Assembly: GCF_048898065.1 (NCBI RefSeq)
Contig: NZ_JBLWFI010000001.1
Coordinates: forward strand, 1,302,001 to 1,366,000
Reading direction: 5' to 3'
From: Tepidibacillus_B infernus
Lineage (GTDB): Bacteria; Bacillota; Bacilli; Tepidibacillales; Tepidibacillaceae
DNA length: 64,000 nt
Positions 25,590 through 33,251 of the stretch are shown here, piece after piece; positions within the stretch are counted from its first letter, which is position 1, and every line of letters starts with the position of its first letter. Position numbers and translations under genes: made by a program. The notes under the pieces are model-generated. The model was not told the origin of the DNA, did no database searches, and saw only the letters and a list, made by a program, of their open reading frames with translations.

Positions 25590-27348
25590 AAGTAAGAATA
25601 TGCATTTAAATCAAGTAGCTCAATGGTTTCTTTATCCGAAAATGACTCTGCCTATATGGATTACCCCTACCAAAGGGGTGTTTGGAAAATTAACTGGTGA
25701 CGTTTATCAACAATGGGCTTTTGAAAATGATTACGTATGGCAATTTACTGATTTACCACTTGGTGTCAATAGAGCTTTTCCAACTAGTGGTGGTCTTTAC
25801 GCATGGTTTTTTTCAACTATAGAAAAAGATAACGGTTTGTGGGTGCGACAAGCAATTTTTGAGAGAGGAAAATTTGAAATTCCTCGTTATCAGCCAATTG
25901 GTCTTTTCAGAGGAGCAATTTCGTCAAAAAGCGGAGTTATTTCTTCACTTCTCGTAAATAATAATACAATTTTATCTTTGTTATCAAACGATAATAACGC
26001 GACAGTTTATCCAATTTATGAATTAGAAGGTGATTGGGAACTCCGCGATGCTAATTTAGAAATTCAATTAGCTGTTCTCTTAAGTAACGAAAATGAAAAC
26101 ACGGCTGTTATGATAAACTTATCTAATGGGAAATTAAAATATTTTAATATAATTAAGATTATAGATGTGGCTTTAAATATTGCAACTAAAAATTTACTTG
26201 TTGCAGCGAGCATAGAACGAGATGGAATAACAGTAATAGATTACTCTCGAAATAAAAATATATTCATAAACTTGCCAAGTACAGAAGTAACGATCAAACC
26301 TTATTCATCTAAACACTCCATAATAAGAGCAGACATCTATGGGCGAAGTAAGCTTTATTTACTTTCGTTAATAGACGGTGAAATTAGTGAAATTAAGACA
26401 CCAAAAGGTTCTATACCCGATTTTACGATAAATCAACAAGGTAATATATATTATCTACATAGTAATATGATGACACCACCTCACTTGCGTATTCATACTA
26501 TTAGATCATCTACAGATAAAAGAGTTGGGTTTATTCCGCCAGCAAAATATGAAGTTAATGCAAATCTTGAAGAAATTTGGGTACCAATCACAGAAGGCAG
26601 TATCCATGTATTTATATCGAAACCAAAAAATCCTCGTCCTGACAACATGAAAATATTCCTAATCCATGGGGGTCCCCATTGGGCAGATTTTGATGAATAT
26701 TCTCCTATAAGAGCTAGTTGGGTAGATGCAGGATATACTGTTATACAAGTAAATTATCGTGGATCTCTAACTTATGGATTAGAGTGGAAAGAAAAAATAT
26801 ATAATCGTGCGGGAAATGTAGAAATTGAAGATATCATGTCCGTTAAATCCTATTTGGATCATCAACTAATGGGTCCATCAATAATTTCAGGAGAATCCTG
26901 GGGAGGCCTTATTGCTCTTTTAGCAGTAGCTAAATACCCTAGACATTGGCAAGCTGCTATAGCGCATGCACCTATAGCTGATCCAATTAGGAACTATTTT
27001 GATGAAACACCTTTATTTAAAGAAATGGATCACATTTTGTTTGGAGGTACACCAATAACTGCTAGAAATACTTATCTTAATTCATCCCCATTTGAACTTG
27101 CAAATAATATACAATGCCCTGTAATGATAATTAGTGGTGATAATGATGAGAGATGTGGCTTAAAACAAATTGAAGCGTTTGTAGACAAATTAAGTAAACT
27201 TGGTGGTAAGGTGGTTCATATAAAAACAACTGCTAGTCACATTTTGGTGAAAACCAAACTCAGAATCCAATTAATGAAGGAGGAATTGGATTTTGTAAAT
27301 AATCCAGATTTGTATATTAAACGTAATTCTTTAATTAAATATTTGTAA
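25582..27348 (+). CDS. S9-family prolyl-oligopeptidase-like serine peptidase
   Basis: 588 residues, no signal peptide, so cytoplasmic. An N-terminal beta-propeller-like region (~1-340) is followed by an alpha/beta-hydrolase domain. Signatures: HGGPHW at ~362-367 (oxyanion), nucleophile Ser439 in SGESWGGLIALL, Asp522 in SGDNDERC and His553 in TASHILVK. A longer frame begins at 25543, but TTGGAGGAAACC points to the ATG at 25582 inside the end of the MFS gene. S9 peptidases remove leader peptides in some ribosomal peptide pathways and inactivate peptide antibiotics in others; either would suit an exporter-linked cluster. No precursor peptide was seen. Confidence 0.8.
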   Translation: MFKSKNMHLNQVAQWFLYPKMTLPIWITPTKGVFGKLTGDVYQQWAFENDYVWQFTDLPLGVNRAFPTSGGLYAWFFSTIEKDNGLWVRQAIFERGKFEIPRYQPIGLFRGAISSKSGVISSLLVNNNTILSLLSNDNNATVYPIYELEGDWELRDANLEIQLAVLLSNENENTAVMINLSNGKLKYFNIIKIIDVALNIATKNLLVAASIERDGITVIDYSRNKNIFINLPSTEVTIKPYSSKHSIIRADIYGRSKLYLLSLIDGEISEIKTPKGSIPDFTINQQGNIYYLHSNMMTPPHLRIHTIRSSTDKRVGFIPPAKYEVNANLEEIWVPITEGSIHVFISKPKNPRPDNMKIFLIHGGPHWADFDEYSPIRASWVDAGYTVIQVNYRGSLTYGLEWKEKIYNRAGNVEIEDIMSVKSYLDHQLMGPSIISGESWGGLIALLAVAKYPRHWQAAIAHAPIADPIRNYFDETPLFKEMDHILFGGTPITARNTYLNSSPFELANNIQCPVMIISGDNDERCGLKQIEAFVDKLSKLGGKVVHIKTTASHILVKTKLRIQLMKEELDFVNNPDLYIKRNSLIKYL

Positions 27349-27374
27349 CTATCATTAGAGGAAGTTAAGCTAGG

Positions 27375-27533
27375 AAGAAACTACCCAATGAACGTTCTTC
27401 TGTAGAAAGAGTTAATGCTTATTAAAAAAAGTATTTCTAATGACAAACTACGCTACTGAAAGTTCAATTTGAAATAAACTTGTTTGATATATTACGCAAG
27501 TAAACCAGCAGTAAATCATTTAAACAAAAATGA
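27375..27533 (+). pseudogene. 3' remnant of a DDE transposase
   Basis: The text reads KKLPNERSSVERVNAY, then after a stop and a frameshift NDKLRY, KFNL and TCLIYYASKPAVNHLN. This is the C-terminal order of a common IS4/IS5-type transposase (the SVERVNAY, NNVRYR and VYNASKLAVDR blocks). Several stops and shifts show long decay. The only other content of the 340-base space between the peptidase and the AbrB-like gene is unremarkable AT-rich sequence. Confidence 0.5.
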
Positions 27534-27688
27534 AACTCGAACAGCAACTGCTGAATAATTCAGGAATGTCAAAATTTTAAGATTAATCATTCAAAATCAG
27601 CTAGTCTATAATTTTTTAAAAGATTAATTATGAGATTGAAATTGGTTGAGAAAATAATACCAAATTAATATAGAAAGGAGAGAATATT

Positions 27689-27943
27689 ATAATTAATTAC
27701 ACCTTAAAAACTGAAAGCTAAATTCGCCCAAAATATCAGATTACGATTCCAGAAGAGATCCGACAGAAAGCAAAATTAAATGTTGGCGATAAATTGATTT
27801 GGCAATATGATGAAACCCGTTCTGAGATCATTGTGATGTCTAAACCAAAATCCTTTTCTGAAAAACTTTGGGGTTTAGGAAAAGAAGTGTGGGAAAAAGA
27901 ATCTGTAGATGAATATGTCAAGAAAGAGAGAGAGAATTGGTGA
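27689..27943 (+). pseudogene. AbrB/MazE-type antitoxin, broken
   Basis: After GAAAGGAGAG the first codon is ATA rather than ATG, and codon 11 is TAA. The rest is a normal AbrB-like DNA-binding antitoxin: RPKYQITIPEEIRQKAKLNV then GDKLIWQYDE, followed by a toxin-binding tail KPKSFSEKLWGLGKEVWEKE and KKERENW. Its end overlaps the start of a PIN-domain fragment by 4 bases, the usual antitoxin-toxin arrangement. Confidence 0.75.
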
Positions 27944-28092
27944 AAAGTAAAATATTATCATGAATTCACACAATAGCACTAGATACGAATATATTCATCT
28001 ATGTATTTGAACAATCCCCTCAGTTTGGAGAAAAAGCTAAAGATATTTTAGAACGTATTGAGAATGAAATAACCCATCCAATCATGATGTAG
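27940..28092 (+). pseudogene. PIN-domain (VapC-like) toxin, truncated and interrupted
   Basis: GTG start overlapping the antitoxin stop. A TGA occurs at codon 8, then IALDTNIFIYVFEQSPQFGE gives the conserved first catalytic Asp of a PIN RNase. The frame runs into unrelated sequence after ~45 residues, so two-thirds of the domain, including the other acidic residues, is gone. The pair cannot work as a toxin-antitoxin system. Confidence 0.75.
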
Positions 28093-28100
28093 GATGGGTT
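28071..28100 (-). terminator. Hairpin at the end of the 120-aa gene
   Basis: AACCCATCC / GGATGGGTT, 9-bp perfect stem with a 12-base loop, overlapping the stop of the minus-strand gene at 28099; no strong T run follows, so termination strength is uncertain. Confidence 0.5.
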
Positions 28101-28461
28101 ATTCCTTGAATAATTCTGCTATTTTCCTTACAGCAGTGGCAATCGACTGGACAGCAAATGGATCCCAACTTGGATCTGCCTTTTCTAATGCACTGTCATT
28201 CGTAAAATCAGTTAACCGATCAATAGGTTGTGTCCATTTTTGATCTCTCCATTGAAGCTTATATCCTTGACTACATTTAATCACAAAGAGGTGAAGTTCA
28301 GAACCTTTTGCTAGCACTCTCGCTTCAACAAAGGAATCAGAATGATTCTTGACTTCAATCGTCACAGGCCACTCCTCATCATATTCATAGATAGGTGTAC
28401 CTGCGGCTTCCATCCGTTGCATCCAAGATGGGCTTGCTTGACACATTGCTTCTAGTATCAT
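28099..28461 (-). CDS. Hypothetical protein, 120 aa
   Basis: I do not recognise it. Soluble, with no signal or membrane segment. It begins MILEAMCQASPSWMQRMEAA, has a beta-like central part rich in Val/Glu (PVTIEVKNHSDSFVEARVLA), several Trp and a C-terminal helix VQSIATAVRKIAELFKE. GAGAGGAGTAATCT precedes ATG, so it is likely translated. It stands alone between a decayed toxin-antitoxin pair and a gene fragment, in the accessory region. Confidence 0.6.
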   Translation of the reverse strand: MILEAMCQASPSWMQRMEAAGTPIYEYDEEWPVTIEVKNHSDSFVEARVLAKGSELHLFVIKCSQGYKLQWRDQKWTQPIDRLTDFTNDSALEKADPSWDPFAVQSIATAVRKIAELFKE

Positions 28462-28536
28462 AGATTACTCCTCTCGGGTTCGGTTTTATTCATTCCCATT
28501 ATAGAATTCTCCGATGAAAGGCGCAATATCTTGACG

Positions 28537-28607
28537 CTACTCCTCAATGAGCTTCTTGATTTTTAGATATTCCTCTTCTGTGATCTCACCTTTTGCATAA
28601 TGATTAC
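28537..28607 (-). pseudogene. SHOCT-domain C-terminal fragment cut by the TnpB element
   Basis: The reading frame next to the element gives RNHYAKGEITEEEYLKIKKL then IEE and a stop, the classic short C-terminal SHOCT helix pair. The 5' part is missing: the sequence switches to the conserved right end of the IS200/IS605 element at 28608. Confidence 0.7.
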
Positions 28608-28800
28608 GTGAACTACCCGCCACCTACGCTTCGCTTAGAGATGGGGGCTTCTAAGGTAATCGCACCTAACGGTACGAAATTTACTTAGCTATCGAGCCTG
28701 TTCCATGCTCTATTTATGATTATACTAACAGTCGCAATCCTTCACGCTTGATATTGATAGAAGCGTTCCAATCTCTATCTGCCAAAAAACCACAATCACA
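28608..28800 (-). ncRNA. Predicted omega RNA (TnpB guide RNA scaffold)
   Basis: In IS200/IS605 elements the guide RNA comes from the 3' end of tnpB through the right end, and the guide is the flanking DNA. The right-end hairpin lies between 28608 and ~28645; the base next to it starts the putative guide GTAATCATTATGCAAAAGGT (minus strand, from 28607). The scaffold is nearly the same as that of the second copy. The 5' limit is a guess. Confidence 0.5.
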
Positions 28801-29514
28801 ATGGAATATGCGCTCAGAAAGAGATAGAGACTCCTTTACTTGACCGCAACATGAACAAGTTTTGGATGATGGAAACCACTTATCTATTTTGATAAGCTTT
28901 TTCCCCTGCTCCTCTAACTTGTATTGGAGAAAGGTGGTGAACATGCCCCAGCNNNNNNNNNNNNNNNNNNNNNNNNNNNNNNNNNNNNNNNNNNNNNNNN
29001 NNNNNNNNNNNNNNNNNNNNNNNNNNNNNNNNNNNNNNNNNNNNNNNNNNNNNNNNNNNNNNNNNNNNNNNNNNNNNNNNNNNNNNNNNNNNNNNNNNNN
29101 NNNNNNNNNNNNNNNNNNNNNNNNNNNNNNNNNNNNNNNNNNNNNNNNNNNNNNNNNNNNNNNNNNNNNNNNNNNNNNNNNNNNNNNNNNNNNNNNNNNN
29201 NNNNNNNNNNNNNNNNNNNNNNNNNNNNNNNNNNNNNNNNNNNNNNNNNNNNNNNNNNNNNNNNNNNNNNNNNNNNNNNNNNNNNNNNNNNNNNNNNNNN
29301 NNNNNNNNNNNNNNNNNNNNNNNNNNNNNNNNNNNNNNNNNNNNNNNNNNNNNNNNNNNNNNNNNNNNNNNNNNNNNNNNNNNNNNNNNNNNNNNNNNNN
29401 NNGTTCAGCCAACATTTTATTGTAGACGAAACGAACGCAACCGAAGGTTTTCGCAAGAAATTGCTCTTGTTCTTGTGTTGGGTACAGACGGAACTTATAT
29501 GCTTTGTTTGCCAT
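28720..29514 (-). CDS. tnpB: TnpB RNA-guided nuclease, interrupted by an assembly gap
   Basis: The 5' part (37 residues) reads MANKAYKFRLYPTQEQEQFL then FGCVRFVYNKMLAE. The 3' part has KLIKIDKWFPSSKTCSCCG, a zinc ribbon (C-x-C-C and HCDCGF) and the RuvC-III motif ADRDWNASINI with its Asp. The middle, including the first two catalytic acidic residues, lies in 450 N. TnpB proteins are usually ~370-400 residues, whereas the frame across the N run counts only 264, so the true gap is probably longer than drawn and nothing can be said about intactness of the middle. ATG has GTGAGGTGATTCGAT upstream. Confidence 0.85.
   Translation of the reverse strand: MANKAYKFRLYPTQEQEQFLAKTFGCVRFVYNKMLAEXXXXXXXXXXXXXXXXXXXXXXXXXXXXXXXXXXXXXXXXXXXXXXXXXXXXXXXXXXXXXXXXXXXXXXXXXXXXXXXXXXXXXXXXXXXXXXXXXXXXXXXXXXXXXXXXXXXXXXXXXXXXXXXXXXXXXXXXXXXXXXXXXXXXXXXWGMFTTFLQYKLEEQGKKLIKIDKWFPSSKTCSCCGQVKESLSLSERIFHCDCGFLADRDWNASINIKREGLRLLV
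28953..29402. other. Assembly gap (450 N) inside tnpB
   Basis: Begins directly after GTGAACATGCCCCAGC, the same 16 bases that precede the gap in the second copy (45150). This is expected when a multicopy element breaks the assembly. Confidence 0.99.
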
Positions 29515-29530
29515 ATCGAATCACCTCACT

Positions 29531-29746
29531 TCAATGGGCGCACCACCCGTTGTGAGTAAGCAAAAGCTTCTCAACATCGTGCTTCCATTCTACTAAGGAA
29601 ATATTGTAATTTTCACCCAGTCTAACAAACATATCTTTTGCATAGTCAGATATGGTATCATCAATCACTTGTCTGCGATATTTTACGACCAGAACAAGAT
29701 GATAATATAGGAGGAACACAGAATGGTTATTACTGTCTAATTTCAT
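29531..29746 (-). pseudogene. TnpA (Y1/HUH transposase), internally deleted
   Basis: Starts normally with KLDSNNHSVFLLYYHLVLVV then KYRRQVIDDTI. At ENYNISLVEWKHDVE the sequence jumps to what should be the C-terminal block SFCLLTTGGAPIEV, which is in the +1 frame, so the main frame ends in KLLLTHNGWCAH. The HUH metal motif (HVH), the central helices and the catalytic Tyr are all missing. Full-length relatives are ~130-150 residues; this frame has 71. The left-over start is 16 bases from tnpB. Confidence 0.82.
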
Positions 29747-29831
29747 TGATATATCAGCCTTTCATTTATATAAGACTAATTATATCATAGCAAAAAAAGA
29801 CAACTTTAGGCTACGCCTAACCGAAATTCAT

Positions 29832-29879
29832 CTCCCACTTTCACTGGTGCTGGCACACCTTCACGTTTAGAAGTGGGAG
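29832..29879. repeat. Left-end subterminal hairpin of the TnpB element
   Basis: CTCCCACTT and AAGTGGGAG, 9-bp perfect stem, upstream of the shortened tnpA; the position is that of the hairpin recognised by TnpA. Confidence 0.6.
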
Positions 29880-29938
29880 ACTTCTTTCGGAGGGAAATTA
29901 AAAAAGGGACAACTTTAACGTTTCTTTTGTAGTTGACT

Positions 29939-31558
29939 TTATGGCTTGATGGTGACTTGCTGTTTTTCATCATCCCAATCTACATAAGCCCCTAATTGTT
30001 CACTGATAAACCGAATGGGAACATAACTCCTTCCATCTTTTGTAATTGCTCCTTGGTCTAATAATAAGGTTTTTCCATTCACTTTAACCTGCAAGGTATT
30101 GATTGGCAATTCAATGGTAAGATTGCCCTTTTGATAAAAAACTGTTTTTGTTTGCTCATTCCAATCTACTTTTGCCCCCAAACTATTGCCTAAAACCTTA
30201 AACGGGACCATGGTTCGGTTATTTTGAACATAGGGAATGGCATCTATCGGATATTGAGCATTATCGACTTGAACAAAGCGTTCTCCTAGTCGAAAATGAA
30301 TTTCCTCCATCTGATCTGAAAATGGGGGATAATTTACTTGTTGATGAAGGGTATCCTTTCCTTTTCCAGCAATCTTTTCTGTTTGAAACGTCCAAGTTTG
30401 GTCATAGGACTTTACTAACTGATTTTGCTTGACTTCCAATATGACACTCACCTTATATTTTTTATCTAATGCCAAAGGTGATTTTGGAATGAGAATCACT
30501 TCATTTTGTAAATGTTCATCATTACCTCCTGTGTTTTTTGGCGAATTCACATAGATAGGGACCTCATGATTTTCCTCATCCAATATTATTGCTGACTTTA
30601 ACCTTACGTTTTCGACTTGACTGCCATATACCCCTATCATAATTGGATAACCTACTTTTTTCGGAGCATTAGAATAAAAGCGCAACGGATTAGGGGTTTC
30701 ATAATTATTCCATGCAATGGGTACATCCTTTTGGTTTTGTCCTGGATAAGCGACCCAAGTTAAACTTGACTTAATTTGACCACCAAAATTTATCACATGA
30801 AAGTAACCCGCTTTTCCATAACCGTAGTATTGGTAAGATGGATTAAGAAATGGAATACGATGGTAAGGGGCATCAAAAAGCCCATCAATCGCCTCTTGAA
30901 TCGATGGATTACTTTGATAACTTATATCTTCAGACGTATCTCCATAAAATCCGTAATAGGAAGCACGATCTGCAACTGTCTCACCAAAGAATCCAGAAGT
31001 ACCTTCCTTTTGATAGTGGCCAAAAACATTTAGTCTGTCCTGATATTCAGCATGCTTTTGTGCAGCCATATTTAGTGAACGATCCCATTCATATAAGGGA
31101 ATCCCTAGAATATAACGATAATCATTAGCCAAATTGATCGCAGATAATTGTTCTTGGTTTGGCAAAGGTAAAGAACTTAAGCTTACTTTTGAAACGGTGA
31201 AGGTCCATGTTTTTTCGATTGTGTTAGCCCAACCTTTTAAATGAATGGTTGCCTTTACTGTGTTACTCCCTGTTAATGGTTTTGACGGCTTGGCATAAAA
31301 GGTGTGACGTTCTTCATCATAAGTTACTGGAATCGCTGCTCCATTTAGGGTGAACTCTACTTTTTCCAGCTGATTATCACCGAGAAAAATCGTCCAACCT
31401 ATTTCTGGTTGGTTAATACCAATTGTTCCCTGAGGATATGGAGGATAGTAGGTAACTTGATCTGCTGCTTGAGTCAGGGGCGGGGTACTCATGACTACCA
31501 AGAGAAATATGATTTGTGCAAGAAAAATTGGAATCCATTTCTTATGTTTTTTCATCAT
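29939..31558 (-). CDS. Secreted protein with CAP (SCP/PR1) domain and C-terminal copper-amine-oxidase-N-like domain
   Basis: 539 residues. Signal peptide at 1-31 (KKWIPIFLAQIIFLLVVMSTPPLTQAA), an Ig-like region to ~130, a CAP-like domain at ~140-255 (AINLANDYRYILGIPLYEWD then LNMAAQKHAEYQ and FGETVADRASYYGFYG), another Ig-like stretch ending DQTWTFQTEK, and at ~410-539 a doubled stalk domain with NRTMVPFKVLGNSLGAKVDW and GRSYVPIRFISEQLGAYVDW. The latter is the Cu_amine_oxidN1 module of Firmicutes, thought to bind cell-wall or act as a stalk. Probably a wall-associated protein. AGGAGAACTAGCA precedes ATG. Confidence 0.8.
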   Translation of the reverse strand: MMKKHKKWIPIFLAQIIFLLVVMSTPPLTQAADQVTYYPPYPQGTIGINQPEIGWTIFLGDNQLEKVEFTLNGAAIPVTYDEERHTFYAKPSKPLTGSNTVKATIHLKGWANTIEKTWTFTVSKVSLSSLPLPNQEQLSAINLANDYRYILGIPLYEWDRSLNMAAQKHAEYQDRLNVFGHYQKEGTSGFFGETVADRASYYGFYGDTSEDISYQSNPSIQEAIDGLFDAPYHRIPFLNPSYQYYGYGKAGYFHVINFGGQIKSSLTWVAYPGQNQKDVPIAWNNYETPNPLRFYSNAPKKVGYPIMIGVYGSQVENVRLKSAIILDEENHEVPIYVNSPKNTGGNDEHLQNEVILIPKSPLALDKKYKVSVILEVKQNQLVKSYDQTWTFQTEKIAGKGKDTLHQQVNYPPFSDQMEEIHFRLGERFVQVDNAQYPIDAIPYVQNNRTMVPFKVLGNSLGAKVDWNEQTKTVFYQKGNLTIELPINTLQVKVNGKTLLLDQGAITKDGRSYVPIRFISEQLGAYVDWDDEKQQVTIKP

Positions 31559-31644
31559 TGCTAGTTCTCCTCTTCTGTATTTTTTATCCTATTATATTAT
31601 ACGAAACTTATTGCTATTAGTTTTGTCAAGCACTATACATAAAA

Positions 31645-31753
31645 AAAGGTTTGTATACCATCGCGCTCCGTCATCCGTGCCCTTCTATGAATAAAGATTA
31701 CGGAAAGAAGGGCACTACTGAAGGTCACAGCTTATGGAATATACAAACCTTAA
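31645..31753 (+). repeat. Hairpin repeat, copy A
   Basis: Outer inverted ends AAGGTTTGTATACCAT / ATGGAATATACAAACCTT and an inner perfect stem GTGCCCTTCT / AGAAGGGCAC. The interior CGCGCTCCGTCATCCGTGCC is shared with copies B (59703) and C (61814). The following TAAATGACA..AGAAGAAAGTTATA is also shared with B. No coding frame inside. It lies downstream of the psr operon. Confidence 0.8.
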
Positions 31754-31800
31754 ATGACAAATAGAAGAAAGTTATACTTTCTTACCGTCACGATATAAAG

Positions 31801-32706
31801 CTAAAACAAGGATATCGTCAAGGCAGCGGCTAATACGATATAACGTAGGATAAAGCCACCGATGAGTACAAAGCCTTCTGTGATTAAAGCCGGTAATAAG
31901 CTAGGTCCTGTTAACGATGATGCTGCAGAAACTTGTAAGTTTTGAGGCTTTGTTGAAGCATGGAAGTGGAATAGTTCAACTCCTTCGATCACCATTGGAA
32001 CCAATAATCCAATGGTGATAATCCCTAACCAAAACATAAGAGCATACTCTCCAACGATTAAAGCCTGAACAGATTGATAAGCGGCTTCATTAGCTGCACT
32101 TGTTACATAAAGCATGAAGAAGATTAGAATCAACTCCAAACCCATCAAAGAAAAGTGAGTTTTCTTTAACCATTGCATGTTGTAGCATGCTTTACGATCA
32201 GCTAATGTCGCAAACAACACGGTAGCAGCGATTCCCGTTGAGAATGCGGAAACCATAAATAAAACAGGTAAAACAGAAGTATTCCACAATGGAACCGCTT
32301 TAACTACACCAATCAGTAATCCTGTATAACCGGCTGTTCCAATCGCAAATAAAACGCCAAGTCGTTCAATCCAAACATTCACTTGTTTCTTCAAATAGAC
32401 CATCAAAGCTTGATAAGCTGTAATCAGCAAAAAGACTGAAATGATATAGGTACCATTGGTCATCATCGAATTAGGAAAATTAACTAGTAGATAGATAAAT
32501 CTCAATGGATGATGTAAACCTGCTTCGGCATCAAAAACAAGCAACAATAGTCCTATCGCTAATAGAATTGGCGCAAGAATATATCCTGTCTTTTGAATCG
32601 TTGTAGCAAAAGGAAACTTCCTACTCACGATATGAGAGGTAAGATAAGCGCCCGCACTTACCCCTGCTAAGAATAGGTACCATGCAATCATCATTCCCCA
32701 AACCAT
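31801..32706 (-). CDS. NrfD/PsrC-type membrane subunit of the molybdopterin reductase
   Basis: Quinone-interacting membrane anchor of ~301 residues with eight or nine hydrophobic helices. GMMIAWYLFLAGVSAGAYLTS at the start is the NrfD/PsrC signature, and YLLVNFPNSMMTNGTYII fits the quinol site region. It passes electrons from menaquinol to the FeS subunit encoded upstream. A GTG at 32715 opens the frame, but GAGGTGATCCAT favours the ATG at 32706. It follows the FeS gene with no gap, and is last in the operon. Confidence 0.85.
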   Translation of the reverse strand: MVWGMMIAWYLFLAGVSAGAYLTSHIVSRKFPFATTIQKTGYILAPILLAIGLLLLVFDAEAGLHHPLRFIYLLVNFPNSMMTNGTYIISVFLLITAYQALMVYLKKQVNVWIERLGVLFAIGTAGYTGLLIGVVKAVPLWNTSVLPVLFMVSAFSTGIAATVLFATLADRKACYNMQWLKKTHFSLMGLELILIFFMLYVTSAANEAAYQSVQALIVGEYALMFWLGIITIGLLVPMVIEGVELFHFHASTKPQNLQVSAASSLTGPSLLPALITEGFVLIGGFILRYIVLAAALTISLF

Positions 32707-32711
32707 ATGGA

Positions 32712-33251
32712 TCACCTCACATAATAGATTTTTGGTTTTGTTCCTAAATCTTCTCTTAATGGTTTTGCTTTTCTTGCAATAATTTCTTTTGAGATTTCAC
32801 TATTAGGATCATCAAGATCGCCAAAGATTCTCGCATTTCCAACACAGGTGTTGACGCAAATCGGTTGATTGCCTGCTGCCACTTCTTCTGCACAGAAACG
32901 ACACTTCTCCACTACACCTGTTTCATGATTGGGGACTCTTGCTTGATAAGGGCAGGAAACGACACAATATTTACAACCAATACATTTATTCTCATCGACT
33001 AATACGATGCCATCTTTGGTTTGATAAGTTGCTCCTGTAGGACAATTATGCATACATGGCGGATTTTCACAATGCTGGCATTGAACAGGAACAGCATAGA
33101 AAGAGACGTTAGGATAGACCCCTTCCTCTTGTTCATAAAACTTGATGAATGCTTCTTCTGGTGGTAATCCGTTTTGCATTTGGCAGGCCACTCGGCAACC
33201 AAAACACTCGACGCATTTTGTTGTATCAATTAACATTCCATAGCGAGTCAT
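32712..33251 (-). CDS. Four-cluster ferredoxin subunit (PsrB/PhsB/DmsB-like)
   Basis: 179 residues with sixteen clustered cysteines for four [4Fe-4S] centres: CVECFGCRVACQM, CQHCENPPCMHNCPTGA, CIGCKYCVVSCPYQARVP and CRFCAEEVA...CVNTCVG. It carries electrons between the membrane subunit and the catalytic subunit and travels across with the TAT-signal partner. The start ATG follows the catalytic gene by one base. This subunit does not itself show which substrate is reduced. Confidence 0.92.
   Translation of the reverse strand: MTRYGMLIDTTKCVECFGCRVACQMQNGLPPEEAFIKFYEQEEGVYPNVSFYAVPVQCQHCENPPCMHNCPTGATYQTKDGIVLVDENKCIGCKYCVVSCPYQARVPNHETGVVEKCRFCAEEVAAGNQPICVNTCVGNARIFGDLDDPNSEISKEIIARKAKPLREDLGTKPKIYYVR

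Larger units (their letters stand above)
28608..29885 (-). mobile_element. IS200/IS605-family element (TnpB with deleted TnpA)
   Basis: Right end at 28608, shared base for base with the second copy at 44806. It contains tnpB (with an internal gap), a shortened tnpA and, at the other end, a subterminal hairpin CTCCCACTT / AAGTGGGAG (29832-29879). The left border is approximate. The right end forms CCCGCCACCT / AGATGGGGG-type hairpin, as usual for single-strand transposons. Because TnpA lacks its catalytic parts, movement would need a TnpA supplied by another copy. Confidence 0.8.

Noticed and set aside
28862..29559. Several plus- and minus-strand frames running through the 450-N gap
   Set aside because: They consist mostly of undetermined bases and have no independent support; only the TnpB frame has motifs on both sides.
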